Of a DNA stretch of 64,000 nucleotides, positions 38,295 to 47,016 are shown in pieces. Under the pieces are notes generated by a model. It saw only the letters and a list, made by a program, of their open reading frames with translations. It ran no database searches and had not been told where the DNA came from. The first letter of the stretch is position 1, and each line of letters begins with the position of its first letter. Position numbers and translations under genes: made by a program. The stretch comes from Dyadobacter diqingensis (lineage in GTDB: Bacteria > Bacteroidota > Bacteroidia > Cytophagales > Spirosomataceae): the NCBI RefSeq assembly GCF_024220585.1, contig NZ_JAMXKF010000009.1, positions 124,001-188,000 of the forward strand, written 5' to 3'.

Positions 38295-38642
38295 TTACTT
38301 CTGGTTCTCCACTGGTTCTGGTTCCAATTCGCCCAGGTCAACATTGTCGACAGCTACGGTTACGCGGGTAACTGCAAAACTGTTAGGGCCTGTTTGGATG
38401 ATCGCAAACTGGCTGTAAGATGTACCTGACGAAGTATAAGGAGTTGCCTTAACCGGTGTGCCGTTAACATACAAGGTTGCGGATACTTCTGTAATCAGGC
38501 AAACGCCACGACCACTGGCAGTCCATTGGCCATGAGCGGCAACGGAATAGTTGTCATTACTGCAAAAAGCGCTGGCATAATGTACGGTGCCGGAAGCGGC
38601 ATAGCCAGTAGAATTGGTGATGTGAGCAAGAGGATAAGCCAT
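38295..38642 (-). CDS. Small beta-rich protein, unknown family
   Basis: From MAYPLAHITNSTGYAASGTV (start 38642) a 115-residue protein, rich in Ser, Thr, Ala and Val, with strands such as GTVHYASAFCSNDNYSVAAH and ISATLYVNG-type segments. No signal peptide. The frame is open to 38741 but the extra part is basic and unlike it. The two Cys (CSNDN and GVCLITEV) may pair. No family recognised; style is that of a lectin- or pore-former-like beta protein, a loose impression only. Confidence 0.55.
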   Translation of the reverse strand: MAYPLAHITNSTGYAASGTVHYASAFCSNDNYSVAAHGQWTASGRGVCLITEVSATLYVNGTPVKATPYTSSGTSYSQFAIIQTGPNSFAVTRVTVAVDNVDLGELEPEPVENQK

Positions 38643-38945
38643 GATTTCTTTTTGTTTACGTTGATTTGTCCGCCTATGAATTAGTTTCTTAGACAAATCA
38701 AAATTAGTAGATGACATAGTCCCGGAACAGCCGTAAAACACTTGATTACAAAAACAGGTGTTTACAGGGGTGTTGGATAGTTACAAATAAAAATTAAAAT
38801 CAGACAGTTTTAGAAGTGAGATTTCTTCCCTTTTACATCCAATCTTAGAAATTCATATGTAGTGCTTTGAAATCAATATTTTTTCGGATGCCCCATGCCC
38901 CACCTTTGTCATATCAATTTAAAACAAAGAAAAACAAAGGAAATC
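38643..38945. other. Divergent promoter region
   Basis: About 300 bases between the minus-strand 115-residue gene and the plus-strand SDR gene. It must hold both promoters. I see no exact TTTG/TAnnTTTG pair and no clear palindrome. Confidence 0.4.
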
Positions 38946-39686
38946 ATGAGCACATTAAACGGAAAAGTAATTTTAGTAACAGGTTCATCAAGAGGAATCG
39001 GCGCGGTGATCGCACAACAACTGGCTGGTGCAGGCGCAAAAGTTATTGTTAACTATGCCGGCGGAAAAGAACCAGCCGAGGCAGTTGTCAGCCAGATCAT
39101 CCTGAACGGCGGAGATGCGATCGCTTTACAGGCTGATGTAAGCAAATCCGACGAAGTGAAAAATCTTTTCGACGCGGCGATTGCGCATTATGGTAAAATT
39201 GATGTGCTGGTGAATAATGCCGGGATCATGATCACCAAACTGATTAAAGATACTACCGACGAAGACTTCACCCGTCAGTTTGATATCAATGTAAGAGGGA
39301 CGTTCAATACGATGCGTGAGGCCGCGACCCGTTTGGCCGACAAAGGAAGCATCATTAATTTTTCTACTTCGGTTAACCGGATTATGCTTCCGACTTATGG
39401 CACTTATGTAGCGACCAAAGCAGCCGTCGAACAGTTGACCCGGGTGTTTTCAAAAGAAGTGGGCGCCAGAGGTATCAATGTCAATTCCGTTTCACCCGGA
39501 CCAACCAATACCGAACTTTTTACAAAAGGAAAACCGCAGGAGGTTATCGACCGTCTGGCTTCCTTATCAGCCTTCAACCGTATCGGCGAGCCCGAAGATA
39601 TTGCTCAAATCGTGGTATTCCTTGCCAGTGACGCAGCCAAATGGATTTCAGCACAAAATATCGGCGCCAATGGCGGGATGGCATAA
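38946..39686 (+). CDS. SDR-family NAD(P)-dependent oxidoreductase
   Basis: A 246-residue short-chain dehydrogenase. Landmarks are the cofactor motif VTGSSRGIG (TGxxxGxG), the NNAG motif in VLVNNAGIM, catalytic Ser in NFSTSVNR and YVATK (YxxxK), and the typical end AQNIGANGGMA. The start MSTLNGKVILVTG is preferred over an ATG 51 nt upstream. A second SDR gene follows after 76 nt on the same strand. Substrate unknown; NADP preference is suggested by the Arg after the Gly-rich loop. Confidence 0.9.
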   Translation: MSTLNGKVILVTGSSRGIGAVIAQQLAGAGAKVIVNYAGGKEPAEAVVSQIILNGGDAIALQADVSKSDEVKNLFDAAIAHYGKIDVLVNNAGIMITKLIKDTTDEDFTRQFDINVRGTFNTMREAATRLADKGSIINFSTSVNRIMLPTYGTYVATKAAVEQLTRVFSKEVGARGINVNSVSPGPTNTELFTKGKPQEVIDRLASLSAFNRIGEPEDIAQIVVFLASDAAKWISAQNIGANGGMA

Positions 39687-39762
39687 GTGCTTTCAAATAC
39701 CAATTTTATCTAAAAAAACGATCATCAATCATTCCTTCAGTATTTAAAAAATTATTTCAATC

Positions 39763-40515
39763 ATGAATTCATTACACAACAAAGTCGCAATCATTACAGG
39801 ATCAGCAAGAGGATTAGGCAAAGCAATCGCCGAACGTTATGCCGCATTGGGCGCTGATATTGTCATCAATTATTCAAGAGATAAGGCTTCGGCAGATGAA
39901 GTCGTGAGTAACATCAAGGCCATGGGAGTAAAAGTGATCGCGATTCAGGCCGACGTAAGCAAGGTGGCTGACCTGGAAAGGCTGTTTTCAGAAGCCAAAG
40001 CTGCTTTTGGTAAAATCGATATTGTGGTTGCCAATGCAGGTATTGAACTGGTTGAAACGCCTGTTACAGAATTTACCGAGGAACAATTTGACCGGGTATT
40101 TTCCATCAATACCAAAGGAACCTACTTCACGATGCAGCAGGCCGCCAAACATATTACGGACAATGGCCGTATTATTTACATTGCGTCCAGCACGACCTCT
40201 TATCCGGTTCCGGGTATGGCAGTATATGGCGGAAGCAAAACCACGCCGAGATATCTGGTTGATATTTTATCAAAAGAAATCGGGTGCAGAGGTGTCACTG
40301 TAAATTCGATCATTCCTTTTGCCGTGGATCATTCCGGGATTTTTGCAGAAGCGGACAGTTATCCCGAACTGAGAAAACAATTGCTTGACAGCTGCCCGAT
40401 GGGTCGGTTAGCCGAAGTGGAGGATGTTGCCAACGCCGCAGAATTCTTCGCCAGCGAGCTCTCATCCTTCGTCTCCGGTCAGCATTTGCTGGTGAATGGA
40501 GGGGCTACGAATTAA
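39763..40515 (+). CDS. SDR-family oxidoreductase, paralogue of the preceding gene
   Basis: A 250-residue short-chain dehydrogenase with ITGSARGLG, VVANAGIE, catalytic Ser in IASSTTS and YGGSK, ending SGQHLLVNGGATN. It is clearly related to the gene 76 nt upstream, and the pair may come from a tandem duplication that has since diverged. The N of NNAG is replaced by A (ANAG), which is a frequent variant. Confidence 0.9.
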   Translation: MNSLHNKVAIITGSARGLGKAIAERYAALGADIVINYSRDKASADEVVSNIKAMGVKVIAIQADVSKVADLERLFSEAKAAFGKIDIVVANAGIELVETPVTEFTEEQFDRVFSINTKGTYFTMQQAAKHITDNGRIIYIASSTTSYPVPGMAVYGGSKTTPRYLVDILSKEIGCRGVTVNSIIPFAVDHSGIFAEADSYPELRKQLLDSCPMGRLAEVEDVANAAEFFASELSSFVSGQHLLVNGGATN

Positions 40516-40648
40516 TTGTTGGCGATTGACCATGATCGGATGACCGTTGAGGATGATTATAGATGTAGGGGTTGACGATTGAGCGTTGATGATTGATTTG
40601 TGGCCTTAAACTACGGTCTGTCGATCATTAACCATTAATCACTAACAA

Positions 40649-41119
40649 TTAACCATTATTCCTCATATCATACCGATCCAGTCCTTTTCCGTAATAATCC
40701 TTGGTGATGGCGGTGACTTTGAAACCCATTTTCTCGAAAAAAGCGTAAGAATGCTGGCTTGTATCGAGCAAAATTTCGGCTCCGGGATTTAATGATCTTA
40801 TCATCTCAATTCTGAATGTCAGCAGTTTTTTGCCAAAACCTTTTCGATGATGCACCTGAGAAACCATTCCCCAAATCATTCCCGCCTGATTTTTTTGTTG
40901 ATCCAGATAAAAACCGCCGCAGCCGATTACTACACCAGACAGTTCTATTACATAATAGTGAATGATATTGTCGTCAGATTTTTCCCTGGTTATTTCCTTA
41001 TCCAGCCAGGTTTCAAATTGTGGTAACTCCTCTGCATCAAAAAACAGAGGCATGTTGGTCCTGAAAATTTCAAGGCAACGATCACGGTCTCTTGGTGTGT
41101 AATCTCTTATCAGCATCAT
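40649..41119 (-). CDS. GNAT-family N-acetyltransferase
   Basis: A 156-residue acetyltransferase: MLIRDYTPRDRDRCLEIF opens the fold, IGCGGFYLDQQKNQAGMIWG forms the central strands, VSQVHHRKGFGKKLLTFRIE is the acetyl-CoA-binding motif A, and SQHSYAFFEKMGFKVTAI is the usual end. It stands alone between convergent and same-strand genes. The 130 nt after its stop contain loose GATTGA/TTAACCATTA-type short repeats with no clear function. Confidence 0.88.
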   Translation of the reverse strand: MMLIRDYTPRDRDRCLEIFRTNMPLFFDAEELPQFETWLDKEITREKSDDNIIHYYVIELSGVVIGCGGFYLDQQKNQAGMIWGMVSQVHHRKGFGKKLLTFRIEMIRSLNPGAEILLDTSQHSYAFFEKMGFKVTAITKDYYGKGLDRYDMRNNG

Positions 41120-41237
41120 TTTTGTTTCAGAATGAATGAAGATCCCTGAATTCTTGCTGTTTCATTTGTTGATCTTAAAAATCAGGATTTTGAGATAGAG
41201 GGATAAGACCATCAGCTGTTGCCGCATCGGGGAGTTT

Positions 41238-41270
41238 AAAGAAGTCAAGTTTTCAAAACTTGACTTCTTT
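41238..41270. repeat. Dispersed palindrome, copy 1 (end of EamA gene)
   Basis: Sixteen-bp perfect arms around one central C; core GAAGTCAAGTTTT and its complement. The palindrome contains the last codons and the TGA (41245-41247) of the EamA gene, so the gene now ends inside it. Nearly the same sequence is at 60450-60478 and 61091-61123. Confidence 0.8.
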
Positions 41271-42180
41271 TTGCGCTTTCCACCATCGTTTCTCCGCTGC
41301 TTGTTTTCAGGAAATGATGTTTGTTGAACAAGATAATGGCAGCAAGAATAACCCCGTAAGCCACCAGCTGCAAAGCAGTGATTTCTTCCTTAAAATAAAA
41401 CACGGCGATCATAAAGCCAATCAGCGGATTTATATAAAGCAAAATTCCCATTGTAGAAGAATTGACACCTTGCAGTGCGTACAGATTCATGAACAAAGGC
41501 ATGATCGTAAATATGACCGCTATAACGGTAATAATCATGTAAAATGAATATTCAGCGGGCACAGCAGTACTGTATGCAGGGTAAAATGGCAGCAGGATTG
41601 CGGACGAAAACAAAATCTGTAAAGTAAGCAGAATGAACTTGTCAAAACCGAAGTTTTTCCTTTGAATGACCAGATACAATGCGTACGATGAGGCGATGAT
41701 CAGGCTATACAAAAGGTCGGCAACGTGATTGATGGATAACAGCATACAGCTGAATGCACTCAAAGCAACGGCGATCCATTGCCAGCGGTTAAGTTTTTCC
41801 TGTAAGATAAAGTAAGCCAGGACAGTCGTCAGGATTGGGCATACCAGATAGGCGAGTGCGCCGGCTTTTACGCTGATATGGTTGACGGCGTATATAAAAA
41901 AGAACCAGTTGGCGGTCAGTAAAAGCCCGCCCGCTAAGGTCTGAAGAATAGCTTGTTTCTTTTGCCTGGACGACAGTGATTTAAAGATTTTGATATTCTT
42001 TTTCAAAACTTTTGTCCTGAAAACAAGCCCGATAACCAGCATGAAAACAGCACAGAAAAAAACTCTGTAAAACAGGATGTCCAAAGAAGGATAATGGTGA
42101 AGCGCTTTTAAAGCCAGACTGAAAAATCCCCAGATTGCAAAAGACGAAAGAGCTGAGATGTAGTACTTTGACAAATTCAT
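41245..42180 (-). CDS. EamA-family transporter (RarD-like)
   Basis: A 311-residue protein with about ten membrane segments in two halves, e.g. ISALSSFAIWGFFSLALKAL at the start and LLYINPLIGFMIAVFYFKEE near the end, the hallmark of EamA/DMT transporters; RarD-like members start with a WGFF motif as here. It would export or import a small metabolite in the inner membrane. The last residues (KRSQVLKT) are encoded by the dispersed palindrome, an odd C-terminus. Confidence 0.85.
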   Translation of the reverse strand: MNLSKYYISALSSFAIWGFFSLALKALHHYPSLDILFYRVFFCAVFMLVIGLVFRTKVLKKNIKIFKSLSSRQKKQAILQTLAGGLLLTANWFFFIYAVNHISVKAGALAYLVCPILTTVLAYFILQEKLNRWQWIAVALSAFSCMLLSINHVADLLYSLIIASSYALYLVIQRKNFGFDKFILLTLQILFSSAILLPFYPAYSTAVPAEYSFYMIITVIAVIFTIMPLFMNLYALQGVNSSTMGILLYINPLIGFMIAVFYFKEEITALQLVAYGVILAAIILFNKHHFLKTSSGETMVESAKRSQVLKT

Positions 42181-42221
42181 TACCGTTAATTCAGGATGCG
42201 TAGCAATGCAAATAAAAGGGA

Positions 42222-42401
42222 CTAGCCCGGAAATAAGTTCCTGTAAATCTTGTTCTTCTGCTTTGCTGCCACAGCTTTTGCGGAAAATTGCGTTAAATCC
42301 GTCAAATCGTGTTTACGAATTTCCCCATCTTTCTCCAGGCTTTTGCAAACGGGAATGTGCTGATAAATGCTTAACTTGTTAATATATAATAATTTATAGT
42401 T
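42222..42401 (-). pseudogene. Start-less open stretch with coding character
   Basis: Fifty-nine codons between two stops, no ATG or GTG near the beginning, reading among others YQHIPVCKSLEKDGEIRKHD and FSAKAVAAKQKNKIYRNLF before TAG at 42222-42224. The charged, regular second half looks like the C-terminal end of a lost gene. A very short real gene with unusual start cannot be excluded. Confidence 0.35.
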
Positions 42402-42490
42402 CTATGTTTTCGTTTGAGTGACGTAGCACGGGAATTTTATATTGATCAGCGATACCATCTTACATTTTCAGCATGCAACAACTATCAGGT

Positions 42491-43666
42491 ATGTCCCGAT
42501 TTAAATACATTTCCTTTGCCATTCTTTTTTCGTGCGTTATTCTGCAATCGTGTAAGAAAGATGCTGAAAAGATGACAAGAGAGGAACTTGCCCAGGAACT
42601 CGGCAAGGAAAAATATTACAGCAAATTGCTGTCTTATGCAGAAAACGCCGGGGTGGAAACCGACAAGTTTACGGTAGGGGAAGCATCCCGTGTTTTTGCA
42701 TTATTGGAGGAAACCGGTTACGGACATCAGCCTTCGATCCGTTATGTCAATAAAAAAATTAAAGCGGATACGGCAATACTGAGAAAAGCTGCCGAAGATC
42801 TTGTGAAAGGTGAGGATGTGGATAAAGTCCTGGACAATCTGGAACCGGAATATCCTGTTTACAAAAACCTCAAAAAGCATTACGCAAGGTTAATCAAGGA
42901 AAATAAGAAAGATAGTGCGGCTGTCGTGGCTGAATCGCTGAATGCATACCGCTGGATTCGCCGTCAGGCTAATGGAGCACCGCGGGTGGTTATGGTCAAC
43001 ATTCGTGGCGCGTATCTCACGGGTATGGATGCCAGTGGGAAGGATATCATCACCATGCGGACGGTTGCCGGAAAGCGGGAAACTCCCACGCCCACCATTG
43101 ATACTTATGCGACGAGTATTGTGACCAACCCGTACTGGAATGTTCCCAAAAGTATTGCAATCAAGGAAATTTTTCCAAAGGCTTCGAAAGACGCCTCATA
43201 TCTTTCGAGAAATAAAATAGAAATAATTAACGGAAAAGGAGAGGCCCTGAATCCTGAGGATATTGACTGGGAGTCGATGGCGGCTGATAAATTTCCGTAT
43301 CGTTTTCGTCAGGAAACCGGTGAGGATAATTCCTTGGGACTCTTGAAAGTGGAGATCAAAAATCCGCTTGCCATTTATCTGCATGACACCAATGCACGCT
43401 ATCTGTTCGCGAGCAATCAGCGATGGAGAAGCCACGGTTGTGTTAGGGTTCAGCATCCGACGGAGCTTGCCAACTTCATGGCCGGTGAAAAATTGTTGGA
43501 AAACGACTCTCTGGCTGAGCCGGATACCGTTTCACTGCCACCTAAGTGGCACAAATTGAAAAAAAGAATTCCTGTATTTCTTCTGTATCTCGGTGCTGAC
43601 TGCAACGAAAAAGGTGATCTGCTTTATTTTGCAGATGTGTACAAAAGAGATGCACCAAGATCCTGA
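42491..43666 (+). CDS. L,D-transpeptidase (YkuD/YcbB-like), lipoprotein
   Basis: From MSRFKYISFAILFSCVILQS (start 42491) a 391-residue protein with lipoprotein signal ending in LQSC. The catalytic domain (about 165-390) contains NIRGAYLTGMD, IYLHDTNARYLF and SHGCVRV with the catalytic Cys at 317; the H-x-x and S-H-G-C-R pattern is that of YkuD enzymes that make 3-3 cross-links in peptidoglycan or attach proteins. The N-terminal helical part is like the YcbB scaffold. It ends in a 43-nt overlap with the convergent second L,D-transpeptidase gene. An ATG at 42473 is also in frame. Confidence 0.88.
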   Translation: MSRFKYISFAILFSCVILQSCKKDAEKMTREELAQELGKEKYYSKLLSYAENAGVETDKFTVGEASRVFALLEETGYGHQPSIRYVNKKIKADTAILRKAAEDLVKGEDVDKVLDNLEPEYPVYKNLKKHYARLIKENKKDSAAVVAESLNAYRWIRRQANGAPRVVMVNIRGAYLTGMDASGKDIITMRTVAGKRETPTPTIDTYATSIVTNPYWNVPKSIAIKEIFPKASKDASYLSRNKIEIINGKGEALNPEDIDWESMAADKFPYRFRQETGEDNSLGLLKVEIKNPLAIYLHDTNARYLFASNQRWRSHGCVRVQHPTELANFMAGEKLLENDSLAEPDTVSLPPKWHKLKKRIPVFLLYLGADCNEKGDLLYFADVYKRDAPRS

Positions 43667-44412
43667 CCTTTCTCTTTGATCAGATTGAGACCGGCCAATA
43701 ACGATGATTTTTTGAAGTAAGTCTGGTTTTGCGAATAGATAAAAAGTCCTGCTCCGTTGTATAAAAGCTCGATCAGTTTTTTGTGATCAGCGATAGAAAC
43801 AGCGGGGCAGCCCTGACTTCTTCCCAACCGGCCGGTGTTTTTGATAAACTTTTCGCTTACATAATCAGCTCCGTGCATCACGATAGCACGTTCGAAAGCG
43901 CGGTCGTTGATACCTTTTTCAACTCCTTCAAGTCGTAGTGACAGACCGTGTTTCCCCTGATAGGTACCAAGTGTTTTGTAAAAACCAAGACTGGATTGGT
44001 AAGAGGAATTATCGTTGGAAAAGTTTTTGGCAAATTCCTCGCCCGAGTTCCGACCATGTGCCACGAAAGTATTCAGCAATAATTTCTTTTGAATAAAATC
44101 GATTACATACAACCGTTTTCTGGTGGACGACTGGCTGAAATCGGCAATCGCCATAATGTGTTTGCCCAGGTTCATTTTATGAAAGCCATACCAGGCATAT
44201 TGGAAAGCAGCTTCCGATAGTCCCCGCTCTTTCAGATTAAGAGAATCGTAGAGAGTGACCCATTCCGGTGTGGATACAGAGTCGTGAGCGACCGTTAAAG
44301 TGTCATTAGATACCTGCTGCTGAGAAACTAAAAGTGGATTTATTTTTTGAAAACCAAAGGAAACGCTAAGCGCAACAACCATTACCAATACTACTACCTG
44401 TGCTTTTGTCAT
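43624..44412 (-). CDS. L,D-transpeptidase catalytic-domain protein (YkuD_2 family)
   Basis: A 262-residue exported protein with an N-terminal membrane/signal segment (VVVLVMVVALSVSFGF). The domain pattern FQYAWYGFHKMNL, LYVIDFIQKKLLLNTFVAHG, LGFYKTLGTYQGKHGLSLRL, AIVMHGADYVSEKF and GRSQGCPAVS with catalytic Cys is the YkuD_2 (murein L,D-transpeptidase catalytic) type, common in Bacteroidota. It is transcribed towards the YkuD/YcbB-like gene; their coding ends overlap by 43 nt, so antisense effects between the two are possible. Confidence 0.85.
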   Translation of the reverse strand: MTKAQVVVLVMVVALSVSFGFQKINPLLVSQQQVSNDTLTVAHDSVSTPEWVTLYDSLNLKERGLSEAAFQYAWYGFHKMNLGKHIMAIADFSQSSTRKRLYVIDFIQKKLLLNTFVAHGRNSGEEFAKNFSNDNSSYQSSLGFYKTLGTYQGKHGLSLRLEGVEKGINDRAFERAIVMHGADYVSEKFIKNTGRLGRSQGCPAVSIADHKKLIELLYNGAGLFIYSQNQTYFKKSSLLAGLNLIKEKGQDLGASLLYTSAK

Positions 44413-44819
44413 CTCGAATACTTAAAGTTTTTTAAAATAAGATTCAGTAAGGAGGACCGTGGGAAACGATTAATAAAACGTCGAAAAAAGGAAAAACTTG
44501 TTTTTGTACAATCTTTATACTTCTAGCCACGAGTCTTTTTAACACGGCATGAACTAAAAATGGTTCCGGTAGCTATTTTTAAAGAATTGAAAATCCGCTA
44601 ATTAAGCGTCTGAGGGCGATTTTTTATTGGCAAAAAAAAGGTAAATTTGGAAGAGCTGAAAGTCGGATAAAAAAATTTTCAGGGGGTTGCAATCTATTTA
44701 GCATTTTCAAACGTACATATTCATTAACTACTTTGTTAATGGTTAAAGTTAATGAAGGTATTTAAATTTTGTCAACTTTTTAAAACGGATATTTACTAGC
44801 TGTCCGTTCGTAAATCATT
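44413..44819. other. Divergent intergenic region
   Basis: About 400 AT-rich bases holding the promoters of the L,D-transpeptidase (minus) and of the LuxR-type regulator (plus). A TACTTTG-like box lies near 44730 but does not match the TAnnTTTG spacing exactly. No open frame of coding character and no hairpin I trust. Confidence 0.4.
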
Positions 44820-45497
44820 ATGAATAAGTGGAAAATATTAATTGTTGACAGCAGCACGATTGTTAGAATTGGTTTAAATCAGGTGGTATCCGGGAATTTT
44901 GATTGTGAAGTTTTATCCGAAGAAACCACCTCGGGCCGGGTGGTAAAGCATTTAAGAAACGGGATAAAGTTTGATCTGATCATCATTGGAAATATCGCAG
45001 AGGACGTTGAAGAATTCATCAATGAAATCCGACGGTTCACCAGCGAAACCAGGATCTTGATTTTTGCTAAAAATCTGCATTATCCCCACGCAATGAGTTT
45101 TTTAATTGCCGGAGCCAACGGGTTTCTTACCCAGATCGCCCCAAGTAATGAAATCATTCAGGCCATAGGGAAAGTGCTTAAGCAGGACCGCTATCTGTGC
45201 ATGGAATTACTCGAAGCGATGGCGCAGGAAACTTTTCTGAACAACGTTCACAGAAGAAAAAACCCATCCGCGAAGAGCAGGGATATTCCCCAGAATTCTT
45301 TCAATGACAAGCTCTCCAAGCGTCAGAAAGAGATTGTTGACTATCTGATCAAAGGTGAATCCGTATCCTCTATCGCCAATCACCTGGATATTAAAGTTTC
45401 AACCGTAGCAACGCATAAGTCAATTCTTTTTGAGAAACTTGGCGTAAAAAATGTTCTCGAATTAGTTGAAGTTTATTACGGGGAAATGGTTGTTTAG
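44820..45497 (+). CDS. LuxR/NarL-type regulator with degenerate receiver domain
   Basis: A 225-residue regulator. The C-terminal LuxR helix-turn-helix is complete (KLSKRQKEIVDYLIKGESVS, IANHLDIKVSTVATHKSILF). The N-terminal domain has receiver form but lacks its active site: FDLIIIGNIAED has Gly where the phosphorylated Asp belongs, the Thr/Ser is Ala (ILIFAKN) and the Lys is Gln (GFLTQ). It should therefore not be switched by ordinary phosphotransfer. No kinase is next to it. Confidence 0.85.
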   Translation: MNKWKILIVDSSTIVRIGLNQVVSGNFDCEVLSEETTSGRVVKHLRNGIKFDLIIIGNIAEDVEEFINEIRRFTSETRILIFAKNLHYPHAMSFLIAGANGFLTQIAPSNEIIQAIGKVLKQDRYLCMELLEAMAQETFLNNVHRRKNPSAKSRDIPQNSFNDKLSKRQKEIVDYLIKGESVSSIANHLDIKVSTVATHKSILFEKLGVKNVLELVEVYYGEMVV

Positions 45498-45606
45498 CCC
45501 CGCTGACCTGTTCCGCACTTACACACTCTTTTCATTTCTTTTATCGTGGCATGATATTGCTAGCTGTTTCAACTGAGACTTTCAGCTAACTTATAATCAA
45601 TGCTAA

Positions 45607-46122
45607 ATGGAAAACGCAGTTACGCCTACTAAAAAGAAGTGGTACAAATGGAGATTTATTGGCCTGGCTATTATTGCGCTGGCTCTTTTCGTTAAATTAT
45701 TCCTCTTAAAAGACCCGGAAGATACTGCACTGGCCCCGGTTGTAGCGTTGGATCTCAGCAAGGTCGCTTTCAAAAGTGAGCAGGAGGTTGAGGCAGTACT
45801 TGGAAAAGGAAGTCTTGTCAGTTATTGGCAGGATGCAGATACCGGCTGCGATAAATGCCCGAAAATCACTTACCGGGAAGGCAAAGTTGAGATCATTTAC
45901 ATCAATGAAATTGCCGACCGGATTACCATCAATAACCTTTCTGAATTCCCTTTCAATAATCATGTCATACTTGGCTTGCTGGACCTGAAAAGAGATATCG
46001 AACCGGCATTTGAAAGTGACGAATTGAAAAGGTGGGACAATTATGAAAAATACACGCAGATAGCGGCTTTCGCCAAAAAAGGCAAGCTGGAATATATTAT
46101 GATAAAAAGTAAGTCGAAATAA
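45607..46122 (+). CDS. Membrane-anchored protein of unknown function
   Basis: A 171-residue protein with one N-terminal membrane segment (WRFIGLAIIALALFVKLFLL) after a short basic tail, then a soluble domain of about 130 residues (VAFKSEQEVEAVLGKGSLVS, DTGCDKCPKITYREGKVEII). No family recognised. The CDKC pair could bind metal or form a disulfide. It stands 109 nt after the LuxR-type gene and ends in a strong terminator that starts in its stop codon. Confidence 0.6.
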   Translation: MENAVTPTKKKWYKWRFIGLAIIALALFVKLFLLKDPEDTALAPVVALDLSKVAFKSEQEVEAVLGKGSLVSYWQDADTGCDKCPKITYREGKVEIIYINEIADRITINNLSEFPFNNHVILGLLDLKRDIEPAFESDELKRWDNYEKYTQIAAFAKKGKLEYIMIKSKSK

Positions 46123-46174
46123 CGGAGAGGTCCGGTACGCGGCAGTGTGCCGGACCTCTCCGTTATTTTATTTT
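46121..46174 (+). terminator. Strong terminator
   Basis: A perfect 15-bp stem (AACGGAGAGGTCCGG at 46121-46135 and its complement at 46150-46164) with a 14-base loop, then TATTTTATTTTT. The stop codon of the preceding gene is part of it. Confidence 0.92.
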
Positions 46175-46194
46175 TATGTCAAATTTTGAGACAT

Positions 46195-46227
46195 TCACCG
46201 AACCTGGGACAATTGCTGTTACTTTTG
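46195..46227 (+). promoter_or_regulatory. Bacteroidetes-type promoter of the 5'-nucleotidase operon
   Basis: TTTG at 46195-46198, 21 bases, TACTTTTG at 46220-46227: both boxes and the spacing match the -33/-7 consensus TTTG/TAnnTTTG of Bacteroidota. The ATG follows 25 bases later. Confidence 0.7.
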
Positions 46228-46251
46228 TAATTCAATCCGATCGTTTCAGTT

Positions 46252-47016
46252 ATGTTTTCTTCAAAAATTTACAGATACGTTACGCATAGCCTTCTTGCAG
46301 GTTCTGCCTTATTGTTATCCTGTAATCGTCATTTCTCTGTTTCGGGGAACCAGTATAAGGAGTATTCGATAGACCAGCAAACCGATGTCGACTCGTCTCT
46401 GATCAAATATTACCTGCCTTACAAAAAACAGGTTGAGGCCGAAATGAGCCGTGTTATTGGCCGCAGTGATGTAGCGCTTACCAAACCGTCGGAGCCTGAA
46501 ACGTTGATGGGTGACTTTTTTTCAGACGCGATTTTGACTGAGGGGTTGAAAAAAGATCCCGGTATTCAGTTTACGCTTGCAACAAAAGGTGGTTTAAGGA
46601 CTACTTTTCCCAAAGGTGATCTTACCGTTTCTCACGCTTTTGAGCTGATGCCGTTTGAAAATGAACTGGTCGTGCTGACGCTTACCGGTGCAAATACGCA
46701 AAAGGTCATTGATTTCATCGCCCGTTCAGAAGGGCAGCCAACGGCGGGTATCACCATGAAAATAAAAAATAAAAAGGCTTATGACGTGGTTATTGGCGGC
46801 AAACCTTTTGATATCAACCAGCATTATAAATTGCTGACCTACGATTATCTGGCCAATGGGGGCGATAATCTGGATTGTCTGAGCAATCCGGTTGAAAGTA
46901 AAGTGATTGATAAAAAAGTGCGTGATGCCGTGATTGACTACATCAGCGATCTGACCCGCGCAGGAAAAACCATAAATACGAAATTAGATGGAAGAATTAT
47001 TGTTGTCAACGACTAA
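46252..47016 (+). CDS. 5'-nucleotidase C-terminal domain lipoprotein
   Basis: A 254-residue lipoprotein (signal with LLAGSALLLSCNR). The body is the substrate-binding C-terminal domain of the UshA/5'-nucleotidase family: PSEPETLMGDFFSDAILTEG, ATKGGLRTTFPKGDLTVSHA, ELMPFENELVVLTLTG and LLTYDYLANGGDNLD. In most bacteria this domain is fused behind the metal-dependent phosphatase domain; here the latter is a separate gene overlapping by 29 nt, so the two chains probably work together in the periplasm on nucleotides. Confidence 0.88.
   Translation: MFSSKIYRYVTHSLLAGSALLLSCNRHFSVSGNQYKEYSIDQQTDVDSSLIKYYLPYKKQVEAEMSRVIGRSDVALTKPSEPETLMGDFFSDAILTEGLKKDPGIQFTLATKGGLRTTFPKGDLTVSHAFELMPFENELVVLTLTGANTQKVIDFIARSEGQPTAGITMKIKNKKAYDVVIGGKPFDINQHYKLLTYDYLANGGDNLDCLSNPVESKVIDKKVRDAVIDYISDLTRAGKTINTKLDGRIIVVND

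Noticed and set aside
40540..40648. GATTGA and TTAACCATTA-like short repeats as a repeat array
   Set aside because: Units vary in length and sequence and there is no regular spacer; simple low-complexity intergenic DNA.
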